Origin: an uncultured Bacilli bacterium
GTDB taxonomy: Bacteria > Bacillota_I > Bacilli_A > RF39 > UBA660
Direction of reading: 5' to 3'
Assembly: GCA_947591175.1 (NCBI GenBank)
Contig: CANQDB010000086.1
Span: 1-5,862, forward strand
DNA: 5,862 nt
Below the pieces are notes generated by a model that worked only from the letters and a program-made list of their open reading frames with translations, did no database searches and was not told where the DNA came from. Of this stretch, positions 1 through 4,960 are shown one piece after another; the first letter of the stretch is position 1, and every line of letters starts with the position of its first letter. The position numbers and the translations under genes are program-made.

Positions 1-7
1 ACTTTAT

Positions 8-13
8 CCTCCT
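8..13 (-). promoter_or_regulatory. Shine-Dalgarno of a gene off the left edge
   Basis: On the minus strand these bases read AGGAGG, a near-perfect Shine-Dalgarno core, followed by ATAAAGT up to the window edge. A start codon at normal spacing would fall at or just beyond position 1. This suggests a leftward gene, divergent from the tRNA, whose coding sequence is outside the window. No residue of that protein is visible, so its identity cannot be given. Confidence 0.5.
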
Positions 14-85
14 AGATTAATTTTATCAAATTTTGTATTACTTGACTTATCTAGTTTTTATTATAAGAGTCTCCTTATATACATG

Positions 86-94
86 ATTATATCA
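86..94 (-). promoter_or_regulatory. Extended -10 promoter, leftward
   Basis: The minus strand carries TGATATAAT, a consensus -10 hexamer (plus-strand 86-91) with the TGn extension. No good -35 lies 16-18 bp upstream, as is common for extended -10 promoters. It would start transcription near position 79, giving a leader of about 80 nt before the Shine-Dalgarno at 8-13. It sits back to back with the tRNA promoter at 122-130. Confidence 0.4.
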
Positions 95-121
95 AAATTT
101 AATAAAAATTTAAATTACTTG

Positions 122-130
122 TGATATAAT
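122..130 (+). promoter_or_regulatory. Extended -10 promoter of tRNA-Arg(CCT)
   Basis: TGATATAAT is a consensus -10 (125-130) with a TGn extension, ending 15 nt before the first base of the tRNA. No convincing -35 hexamer is present at 17 bp. The same nine bases precede the second tRNA-Arg (4246-4254). Confidence 0.65.
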
Positions 131-145
131 GAGTATATATTTTAT

Positions 146-222
146 GTCCTCGTAGTTTAGTTGGATAAAACAAGCCCCTCCTAAGGGTTAGAGCGCGAGT
201 TCGACTCTCGCCGAGGACGCCA
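146..222 (+). tRNA. tRNA-Arg, anticodon CCT
   Basis: This is a complete 77-nt cloverleaf. The acceptor stem is GTCCTCG paired with CGAGGAC, the D stem is GTTT/AAAC, and the anticodon stem is AGCCC/GGGTT around loop CTCCTAA. The anticodon CCT is at 180-182. The T stem is GCGAG/CTCGC around TTCGACT. G is the discriminator base and the 3' CCA is encoded (220-222). It decodes AGG, which is used repeatedly in this window, for example in the pseudouridine synthase, the glycosyltransferase and the PF06541 protein. It is transcribed alone, with a promoter just upstream and a terminator just downstream. Confidence 0.97.
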
Positions 223-233
223 GTTAAAAAACC

Positions 234-255
234 AAGGCTTATTTTAGGCCTTTTT
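234..255 (+). terminator. Rho-independent terminator of tRNA-Arg(CCT)
   Basis: AAGGC (234-238) pairs with GCCTT (248-252), and the stem can extend by one U-G and one U-A pair to leave a five-base loop. A run of T follows (251-255). It lies 12 nt after the tRNA CCA end. Transcription therefore probably stops before the next gene, which has its own promoter at 300-328. Confidence 0.7.
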
Positions 256-299
256 CTTTGTCTAGAAAAGTAAAACTCTTACAAAAGCAAGAAATAACT

Positions 300-328
300 T
301 TGACAAATAATAGGAATAGAATTATGAT
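300..328 (+). promoter_or_regulatory. Sigma-A-type promoter of the 345-1320 gene pair
   Basis: TTGACA (300-305) is followed after exactly 17 bp by TATGAT (323-328), one mismatch from consensus. A second hexamer, TATAAT, sits at 329-334 but is 23 bp from this -35. Either way the start point would be near 335-341, only about 4-10 nt before the ATG at 345. The promoter position rules out the in-frame ATG at 324 and the open frame further upstream as the true start. Confidence 0.7.
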
Positions 329-344
329 TATAATAGGTGATAAT

Positions 345-1103
345 ATGAACGATAGAGAACCAAAGATAACTGAAGTTTTTACGAAAACAGTCAATGATCA
401 TCACGACAAAATTAAAAATGCCAAACGAGATAAGATTTTAGAAACTGCTAAAAAATTATCAGTTGAAGAACGAAGTAATTTGGTAAAAGAACTTATCAAT
501 AATAGTGTTCGACCTAATGATACGAAGGTTTATCCTACTTCTAGGCACACTGAAAGTAAAACAGAAAAAATGTTTCAAAAAGCTGCTGTTGCGGTTGCTT
601 TATTAGCGGGTCTTGTCTCAGTTAAACAATCGGTGGACATCGTTCAACAAGAACTTGAACGAAGAGCTATCTATGAACAACAGATGGATGAATTGGGGCA
701 ACTAATACCCATAAAATTGTCTGCCGTTGAAAGTAAAGATGCTAGATTTATTCTCTATCAACAAGTTGCAGATACTTATCATTTGAATTTAGAAGATCAA
801 AAAGCGACCGATGCCATGTTTTATTTAGTGTATAGTGGTTCCAGTAAACAGACACAAAAGGCTAATCTAACTCAAGTGCTAAACGATTATGGTTTTGGAC
901 TTCGTGAAAGTTATTCGAGCGATGAAGAGCGTTTTCAGTCGGCTATCCAGGATCTATGTGTCAACCGCGGCTATTATGCAACTTATTCGGATGGCTCTAA
1001 AGCTCCAGATGGAGCTGTTTGGGAACGTTATGCTACAGCATACCTAAATCAATTATCTGAAAATAATCAAATGACGGGAGGTAACAGTCATGCCAGAATA
1101 TAA
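345..1103 (+). CDS. Uncharacterised protein with one hydrophobic segment
   Basis: I do not recognise this 252-residue protein. The reading frame is open from 258, but that stretch holds the promoter and follows the tRNA terminator. I therefore chose ATG 345, preceded by AGGTGAT at 335-341. Residues 1-60 are charged and predicted helical. Residues 79-93 form a short hydrophobic stretch rich in Ala, Val and Leu, which could be a marginal membrane anchor or a buried helix. Residues 94-120 look like an amphipathic or coiled-coil helix rich in Gln and Glu. The remaining ~130 residues are soluble-looking, with aromatic-rich Tyr/Gly stretches and a single Cys (205). No signal peptidase site or catalytic motif is apparent. 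Its 3' end overlaps the next gene by 14 nt, so the two are probably translationally coupled. The coding region looks real: good codon pattern, own promoter, operon terminator. The function is unknown. Confidence 0.75.
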   Translation: MNDREPKITEVFTKTVNDHHDKIKNAKRDKILETAKKLSVEERSNLVKELINNSVRPNDTKVYPTSRHTESKTEKMFQKAAVAVALLAGLVSVKQSVDIVQQELERRAIYEQQMDELGQLIPIKLSAVESKDARFILYQQVADTYHLNLEDQKATDAMFYLVYSGSSKQTQKANLTQVLNDYGFGLRESYSSDEERFQSAIQDLCVNRGYYATYSDGSKAPDGAVWERYATAYLNQLSENNQMTGGNSHARI

Positions 1104-1320
1104 AGTTAATGTCGTTACATTAGATAATGGTAAAGATTATCAAATTGTCAAAGATGTTACAATCGATGATAAACGTTATTGTTACCTCGTAAATGTCGAT
1201 AATAATAAAGATATTTGTGTGCGTATCGTCAAAGCTATCGATGGTGAATTAGGCTTTTCTTATCTTACCAGTGAAGAAGAATTTAATAAAGTAATGGAAC
1301 ATTTCTTAGAAACGTTTTAA
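1090..1320 (+). CDS. Small uncharacterised protein, possibly DUF1292-like
   Basis: A 76-residue acidic protein whose ATG is preceded by GGGAGGT (1076-1082) at 7 nt spacing, a strong ribosome site lying inside the upstream gene. The sequence alternates hydrophobic and polar residues (YKVNVVTLDNGKDYQIVKDV, then RYCYLVNVDN), as expected for a small beta-sheet protein. It ends in an acidic helix (EEEFNKVMEHFLETF). This layout resembles the small DUF1292-type cytosolic proteins of Bacillota, which have no known function. The family link is pattern similarity from memory and is weak. There is no membrane segment. The stop is followed directly by a terminator, so this is the last gene of the two-gene unit. 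The two proteins may act together, but nothing in the sequence shows how. Confidence 0.75.
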   Translation: MPEYKVNVVTLDNGKDYQIVKDVTIDDKRYCYLVNVDNNKDICVRIVKAIDGELGFSYLTSEEEFNKVMEHFLETF

Positions 1321-1322
1321 AA

Positions 1323-1348
1323 GAAGAGCCATAAGGCTTTTTCTTTTA
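1323..1348 (+). terminator. Rho-independent terminator after the 345-1320 pair
   Basis: GAAGAGCC (1323-1330), loop ATAA (1331-1334) and GGCTTTTT (1335-1342) form a stem with a GC core and one G-U pair. TTTTTCTTTT runs through the 3' arm and tail. It ends only 17 nt before the next start codon. No separate promoter fits between, so the following gene may depend on read-through or on a promoter inside the upstream genes. Confidence 0.75.
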
Positions 1349-1365
1349 CAAGAAAGAGGTGTATT

Positions 1366-2226
1366 GTGAAAGAGGGACAAAAATTTAAAGTTACTGAAGA
1401 TTGTGAACTACTTAACTTTTTATTAAAGTGCTATCCTGCATCTTCGAGGAAAAAAGTAAAGTCGATACTTACTAGTGGTGAAGTTTACTATGAAGGCCAA
1501 GTAGTAACCCAGTTCAACAAAATTTTAAAAAAGGGAAGTATCATCACTATTATTCCTAAAAAACATTACGGCAATATTACTGATTCACGTCTTAAAATTA
1601 TCGATGAAACAGATTCTTATATCGTTGTCGATAAGCCAGCAGGACTACTTACTATTGCCACTGAAAAAGAAAAAGAGAATACTCTTTACCACATCGTGGC
1701 TAATTACGTTCAAAGCCTTCATCCTCAAAATAAGATCTATATAGTTCATCGTTTAGATAAAGATACCTCTGGTCTCGTCCTTTTTGCTAAAGATATAAAA
1801 ACTAAAAATTACCTTCAAAATCACTGGAATGAGATGGTTTTGGAAAGAGGTTATTGGGCTGTAGTCGAAGGTGTCGTTCCTTCAGAGAAAGGCAAGATTG
1901 AAAACTATTTAGAAGAGACTAAAGATTATCAAGTGGTAGTAACGAAAGATAAGAAAAAAGGTAAGAAGTCTATTACTTTGTACGAAAGAGTAAAAGTTGA
2001 AGATAATCGCTCGTTTTTACGCCTCAACTTAAAAACTGGACGTAAGAATCAAATAAGAGTTCATATGAAATCTATTGGGCACCCTGTTATCGGTGATAAA
2101 AAATATGGTTCTACTATAGACCCTTATCATCGTTTAGCCCTTCATGCTTATAGTCTCGTCTTAAAAGATCCTAAGACCAACGAAATAAAAAAATGGGTCT
2201 CTAAGATACCTAAACAGTTGCAATAG
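1366..2226 (+). CDS. RluA-family 23S rRNA/tRNA pseudouridine synthase
   Basis: This enzyme isomerises specific uridines in structured RNA to pseudouridine and acts in the cytosol. The 286 residues have the standard layout. An S4-like RNA-binding domain spans about residues 14-65. The catalytic domain opens with the VVDKPAGLL segment (87-95) and contains the signature HRLDKDTSG (128-136), with catalytic Asp131. Near the end is the conserved RKNQIRVHMKSIGHPVIGD block (226-244). Length and motifs look complete. Which RNA site it modifies (RluC-, RluD- or YlyB/YjbO-like) cannot be settled from sequence alone, so no symbol is given. The start is GTG, supported by AGAGGTG at 1355-1361 with 4 nt spacing. 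An ATG at the right position is absent. It follows the terminator at 1323-1348 closely. The next gene is 54 nt downstream on the same strand. Confidence 0.93.
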   Translation: MKEGQKFKVTEDCELLNFLLKCYPASSRKKVKSILTSGEVYYEGQVVTQFNKILKKGSIITIIPKKHYGNITDSRLKIIDETDSYIVVDKPAGLLTIATEKEKENTLYHIVANYVQSLHPQNKIYIVHRLDKDTSGLVLFAKDIKTKNYLQNHWNEMVLERGYWAVVEGVVPSEKGKIENYLEETKDYQVVVTKDKKKGKKSITLYERVKVEDNRSFLRLNLKTGRKNQIRVHMKSIGHPVIGDKKYGSTIDPYHRLALHAYSLVLKDPKTNEIKKWVSKIPKQLQ

Positions 2227-2263
2227 GCAAATTATTTTTCAAATTTAGTTCATAGAATAAATA

Positions 2264-2280
2264 GAGGTAGTGTGATGTAA
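2264..2280 (+). promoter_or_regulatory. Ribosome site with an AUG-UAA start-stop before the PF06541 gene
   Basis: GAGGT (2264-2268) lies 6 nt before an ATG at 2275, but that ATG is followed at once by TAA (2278-2280). The gene's actual ATG is the next codon in the same frame, at 2281, 12 nt from the Shine-Dalgarno. Other genes here use 5-7 nt from the same core. The better-spaced start codon therefore encodes only one residue. It could be a translational brake with reinitiation, or just chance. Confidence 0.4.
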
Positions 2281-2988
2281 ATGTCAAAGATCAAGAAAAA
2301 GTCCCTGAAAAAAGTTTCCAAAGATGAACCAAAAGTTTTTGCTCAAGGTCTATGTGGAACTAAACTTTTTCTTATTTTCGTCATTGGTTCTGTACTCGGA
2401 GCCTACTACGAAGAAATATTGAATTTTATCAAGTGTTATTTAGCCGATGGTAGTCTAGTTTGGTCTTATCGGCGGGGAGTTCTCTATGGACCATTCAGTC
2501 CTATTTATGGGGCGGGAGCCGTCTTGATGGCGTACTTCCTTTTAAAGACAAAAAGAAACTTTCTCCAAACGATTCTCTATGGTGGTTTCTTAGGTGGCAT
2601 GTTTGAGTATGTTGTCAGTTTCTTACAGGAAACCTTCACAGGTATGGTCTCTTGGGACTATTCTACGCATTTTTTAAATATTCACGGAAGGACGACTATT
2701 CCTTTTATGCTAGTTTGGGGTCTTGTGGCCTGGCTCTTTGTCGATTATCTGTATCCATTCCTTTCACGCCTAATCGAAAAAATCCCTTATAAAATTGGGC
2801 AAGGTATTACGCTTTTTCTAGCTATATTTTTAGTTCTCGATATGTTTATTTCGTGGACAGCATTAATTAGACAGACTTTTAGACGTGATAATATTCCGCC
2901 TTACACGATACTTGGAACTTTTTACGACCGTGTCTACACCGATGAAGTTTTGGCTAAACACTTTCCTAACATGCAAGTAAAGGAGTGA
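2281..2988 (+). CDS. PF06541-type integral membrane protein (putative ABC transporter type IV permease)
   Basis: The 235-residue protein has a basic cytosolic N-terminus (residues 1-26, Lys-rich) and about five membrane helices near 27-47, 72-90, 97-117, 138-160 and 174-195. Three conserved-looking stretches fit the ABC_trans_CmpB family (PF06541): RGVLYGPFSPIYG (65-77), WDYS (125-128) and NIHGR (133-137). Family members are named putative ABC transporter permeases, but their substrate and even their transport role are not established, and no ATPase gene is nearby. The glycosyltransferase gene starts 4 nt after the stop, so the two are almost certainly co-transcribed. This suggests, by inference, a role in envelope glycan or glycolipid handling. 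The Arg64-Arg65 pair is encoded by two consecutive CGG codons, the codon read by the tRNA at 4271-4347. An ATG one codon pair upstream is blocked by TAA, which fixes the start at 2281. Confidence 0.88.
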   Translation: MSKIKKKSLKKVSKDEPKVFAQGLCGTKLFLIFVIGSVLGAYYEEILNFIKCYLADGSLVWSYRRGVLYGPFSPIYGAGAVLMAYFLLKTKRNFLQTILYGGFLGGMFEYVVSFLQETFTGMVSWDYSTHFLNIHGRTTIPFMLVWGLVAWLFVDYLYPFLSRLIEKIPYKIGQGITLFLAIFLVLDMFISWTALIRQTFRRDNIPPYTILGTFYDRVYTDEVLAKHFPNMQVKE

Positions 2989-2992
2989 ACTT

Positions 2993-4216
2993 ATGGACCT
3001 TTCTTTTTACCTTTTTACTATAGGACTTATCTTAATTATCGGTGGAGGACTATATCTAGGATACACTAAATTTCAGTTACGAAAAGATAATAACTTTCCG
3101 AAAGCTAAAGACAAAGATCATTCTATTGCCTTTCTAATTCCTGCTCGTGATGAGTCTAAAGTGATCACTTCTTTACTAGATAGTATTGCTAACCAAAGTG
3201 TAGCTATTTCAATGCAAGATATTTACGTTATCGTCGAAGATAAAAAGGATTTAACGGTATCGATTGCTAAAGAAAAAGGTGCAACAATTGTCTACCGAAG
3301 GGACTTAACTAAAAGACGTAAAGGGTACGCCTTAGATGATGCTATCAAATATATTAAAGATCATGATAAACATTACTCTCTTTATTTCATAATGGATGCC
3401 GATAATGTTCTAGATTCGAACTTTATAAAAGCGATGCTTTCGTCCTATGATCAAGGATATGACATCGGTATAGGTTACCGTAACTGCAAAAATGGAAATG
3501 ATTCGTGGGTTGCCGCTTGCTCGACTCTTACTTTTTCGATGATCAATACCTTAGGTAATAAAAATCGTAAAAAACGTAGTTCCAATATGCTAATTTCGGG
3601 GACAGGCTTTTATATAAGAGGGGAGTTAATCGATTCTTTTAAAGGTTATCCCTTTCATACTTTAACTGAGGACTACGAGCTTTCTCTTTATGCAACTTTA
3701 CATGGACTTACTACTGATTATAATGAACAAGCCTTCTTTTACGATGAACAACCGACGTCTTTTAAGACGACTTTATATCAAAGGAGTCGTTGGATTCGAG
3801 GCTTTATTGATGCAAGGAAAATCTATATACCGAAAATGAAAGAGAAACTAAAGAAAAATCCTCGTAATCGAGGTTCCCTATACGATATGTTAGTAGGAGT
3901 AAAGCCCTATATCTCGATGGTTATCGGAGTCTTTCTAATTATACTTGCTCTTGTTGCTAGATGGCTCTTTGCCTCACCTCTTAAAGTGCTTTTCGTCCTT
4001 GGTTTCTTCTTGCTCCTTGTATATTTTGCCCTTGCTCTAATTACTTTACATATGATTGCAAGAGAAAAAGGACGTCTTAATTTAACTACTTGGCATACGA
4101 TTGTCGCGGTTTTATTAAATCCTCTCTTTTTAGCCAGTTATGTACCATGTGCAATTTATAGTTTATTTAATAAGAATATCGAGTGGAAAAAAGTTGATCA
4201 TAATCGTTCTTTGTGA
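2993..4216 (+). CDS. Membrane-bound family 2 glycosyltransferase
   Basis: A 407-residue processive-type GT2 enzyme, expected to transfer sugar from a nucleotide sugar at the inner face of the membrane. There is one N-terminal helix (about 4-24). The GT-A domain follows with IPARDE (49-54), the metal-binding DAD (135-137), GTG (203-205), the acceptor/base motif TEDYELS (225-231) and the QRSRW motif (263-267). The C-terminus carries about three helices near 300-322, 331-354 and 366-390. This order matches cellulose synthase/PgaC/hyaluronan synthase-like enzymes. The donor sugar and product cannot be told. The ATG has AAAGGAG (2979-2985) at 7 nt spacing. It is coupled to the PF06541 membrane protein 4 nt upstream. 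The gene ends with TGA directly followed by TAA. All key motifs are present, so it is probably active. Confidence 0.92.
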   Translation: MDLSFYLFTIGLILIIGGGLYLGYTKFQLRKDNNFPKAKDKDHSIAFLIPARDESKVITSLLDSIANQSVAISMQDIYVIVEDKKDLTVSIAKEKGATIVYRRDLTKRRKGYALDDAIKYIKDHDKHYSLYFIMDADNVLDSNFIKAMLSSYDQGYDIGIGYRNCKNGNDSWVAACSTLTFSMINTLGNKNRKKRSSNMLISGTGFYIRGELIDSFKGYPFHTLTEDYELSLYATLHGLTTDYNEQAFFYDEQPTSFKTTLYQRSRWIRGFIDARKIYIPKMKEKLKKNPRNRGSLYDMLVGVKPYISMVIGVFLIILALVARWLFASPLKVLFVLGFFLLLVYFALALITLHMIAREKGRLNLTTWHTIVAVLLNPLFLASYVPCAIYSLFNKNIEWKKVDHNRSL

Positions 4217-4237
4217 TAATCTTTTTTCCTTTTTTTC
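4185..4237 (+). terminator. Probable AT-rich terminator at the end of the glycosyltransferase gene
   Basis: GGAAAAAAG (4185-4193, inside the last codons) is perfectly repeated inverted as CTTTTTTCC (4221-4229). Pairing can continue inward with one bulge on each side (TTGATCA against TGATAAT). A run of seven T follows. The stem is weak in GC, so termination may be partial. It would separate the glycosyltransferase operon from the tRNA promoter that begins at 4246. Confidence 0.45.
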
Positions 4238-4245
4238 GTAATTAG

Positions 4246-4254
4246 TGATATAAT
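4246..4254 (+). promoter_or_regulatory. Extended -10 promoter of tRNA-Arg(CCG)
   Basis: TGATATAAT ends 16 nt before the first base of the tRNA. It is identical to the element before the other tRNA-Arg, including the flanking GTGATATAATGA. The -35 position falls in the T-rich terminator tail and has no recognisable hexamer. Confidence 0.65.
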
Positions 4255-4270
4255 GAAAGAGAAATCTTTC

Positions 4271-4347
4271 GTTCACGTAGCTCAGTTGGATAGAGTGTTG
4301 CCCTCCGAAGGCAAAGGTCACGAGTTCGACTCTCGTCGTGAACACCA
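4271..4347 (+). tRNA. tRNA-Arg, anticodon CCG
   Basis: A complete 77-nt cloverleaf. The acceptor stem is GTTCACG/CGTGAAC, the D stem is GCTC/GAGT, and the anticodon stem is TTGCC/GGCAA around loop CTCCGAA. Anticodon CCG is at 4305-4307. The T stem is ACGAG/CTCGT around TTCGACT. A is the discriminator base and the 3' CCA is encoded (4345-4347). It reads CGG, a rare codon here: I count three in the genes shown. Its T-arm shares the 15-base string CGAGTTCGACTCTCG with tRNA-Arg(CCT). No convincing terminator follows. The toxin-antitoxin remnant begins about 190 nt downstream of its 3' end. Confidence 0.97.
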
Positions 4348-4453
4348 TTTTGTGAATCTGTCCAGTTATTTAGGACTTAATATAGAAATAGTAATCTTTT
4401 AGGTAATTTTGATATAGTTAAAATTTATTAAAAAACTAGCGATATTAAATGTT

Positions 4454-4481
4454 TTGACTAAAAATCATAAAAACTTAAAAT
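4454..4481 (+). promoter_or_regulatory. Candidate promoter of the antitoxin gene
   Basis: TTGACT (4454-4459), 16 bp spacer, TAAAAT (4476-4481): each hexamer has one mismatch. Transcription would start near 4488 and the inverted repeat at 4494-4517 would lie just inside the transcript. An alternative promoter is TTGACG (4493-4498), 17 bp, CACAAT (4516-4521), with a weaker -10, which would place the repeat across the promoter itself. Confidence 0.45.
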
Positions 4482-4493
4482 ATTATAAACACT

Positions 4494-4517
4494 TGACGTA
4501 AGTAAAAAAGCACGTCA
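4494..4517 (+). promoter_or_regulatory. Inverted repeat, candidate antitoxin operator
   Basis: TGACGT (4494-4499) and its exact reverse complement ACGTCA (4512-4517) are separated by 12 bases, putting the half-site centres 18 bp apart, close to two helical turns. It lies 22 nt before the antitoxin start. YefM/Phd antitoxins are known to repress their own operon by binding inverted repeats here. The assignment to this antitoxin is inference. Confidence 0.45.
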
Positions 4518-4539
4518 CAATTAAGTCGAGGTGAGAACT

Positions 4540-4797
4540 ATGAGTGCAATAAATATAACTAATGCAAGAGCCAATTTATATCAGTTAGTATCAGATGTTA
4601 ATGTTGGCTTTAATCCAATTACAATTGTTAATAATAAAGGAAAAAATGCTGTTTTAATATCTGAAGACGAATGGAAAAACATCGAAGAAACTTTATTTTT
4701 ATCAAGTATACCTGGTTATGTTGAAAATATAAAAGATATAAAAAATAATGAAAATTGGGATAATGCTAAGGAATATAAAAAAGCTGAAGAATGGTAA
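4540..4797 (+). CDS. YefM/Phd-family antitoxin
   Basis: A complete 85-residue antitoxin of the type II YefM-YoeB class, which binds and neutralises an RNase toxin and represses the operon. The N-terminal DNA-binding/dimerisation part shows the family pattern INITNARANLYQLVSDVN (4-21), then PITIVNNKGKNAVLIS (29-44) and EDEWKNIEETLFLSSIPG (45-62). The C-terminal region (63-85), which normally wraps the toxin, is acidic and Lys-rich, ending in EEW. ATG 4540 is chosen over the in-frame GTG at 4531 because GAGGT (4528-4532) lies 7 nt before it. The GTG is itself part of that Shine-Dalgarno. The stop overlaps the ATG of the downstream toxin remnant (ATGGTAA), the usual YefM-YoeB arrangement. The partner toxin is broken, so this antitoxin is effectively an orphan. 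Confidence 0.92.
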   Translation: MSAINITNARANLYQLVSDVNVGFNPITIVNNKGKNAVLISEDEWKNIEETLFLSSIPGYVENIKDIKNNENWDNAKEYKKAEEW

Positions 4798-4910
4798 CAA
4801 TTATACAATTAAATTTTCTAAACAGGCAACATAGAATTGTATATGTGGTTTATGAAAATAAGAAAGAAATTCACATTTTAAGAATGTGGACACATTACGA
4901 AAAAATATAA
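4791..4910 (+). pseudogene. Remnant of a YoeB/Txe-type RNase toxin (frameshift plus internal deletion)
   Basis: YoeB toxins are ~85-residue ribosome-dependent RNases. Here the start ATG overlaps the antitoxin stop, as in intact loci. After ATG GTA AC the expected N-terminus NYTIKFSKQA is readable only in another frame (4799-4828), consistent with loss of one base. It runs into TAG at 4832. From 4830 the original frame reads HRIVYVVYENKKEIHILRM and then WTHYE, the normal C-terminus. About 45-50 residues of the middle are missing, including the segment that carries the catalytic Glu (Glu46 in E. coli YoeB). The equivalents of Arg65, His83 and Tyr84 remain. The ATG frame itself is open for 39 codons to TAA 4908-4910, so a short chimeric peptide could be made. 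RNase activity is very unlikely. Confidence 0.88.
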
Positions 4911-4922
4911 GTATTATAAATT

Positions 4923-4940
4923 AGTTCAGCTTCTTGAACT
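4923..4940 (+). repeat. Perfect hairpin after the toxin remnant
   Basis: AGTTCA (4923-4928) and TGAACT (4935-4940) pair around the six-base loop GCTTCT, 12 nt after the toxin stop. No T tract follows, so it is not a typical terminator by itself. It could protect the 3' end of the antitoxin mRNA, or be an operator or recombination scar. It lies 20 nt before a standard terminator. Confidence 0.4.
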
Positions 4941-4960
4941 TTGAAATAAAAAACACTAAC

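Noticed and set aside
258..344. Upstream extension of the first uncharacterised protein (TTG start at 258, or ATG at 324)
   Set aside because: The extension begins right after the tRNA terminator and covers the TTGACA/TATGAT promoter. ATG 324 lies inside the -10 box. AGGTGAT supports ATG 345.
2986..2988. TGA read as Trp (Mycoplasma-type code)
   Set aside because: All Trp codons seen are TGG. Reading through this TGA would run out of frame over the glycosyltransferase start, and TGA at 4214 is backed by TAA.
4255..4270. Perfect 6-bp hairpin with GAAA loop immediately before tRNA-Arg(CCG)
   Set aside because: Transcription from the -10 at 4249-4254 would start near 4261, so the left arm is not transcribed. 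It is probably chance in the pre-tRNA leader.
4163..4348. Minus-strand open frame of 61 codons
   Set aside because: It runs antisense across the whole tRNA-Arg(CCG) gene, its promoter and the end of the glycosyltransferase gene. It is a by-product of the tRNA sequence, not a gene.
4360..4376. GTCC/GGAC inverted repeat after tRNA-Arg(CCG) as a terminator
   Set aside because: Only four base pairs with a nine-base loop and no T tract follow.
4410..4418. TGATATAGT as another extended -10 promoter
   Set aside because: It has no -35, lies more than 100 nt from the antitoxin start, and better promoter candidates lie downstream.
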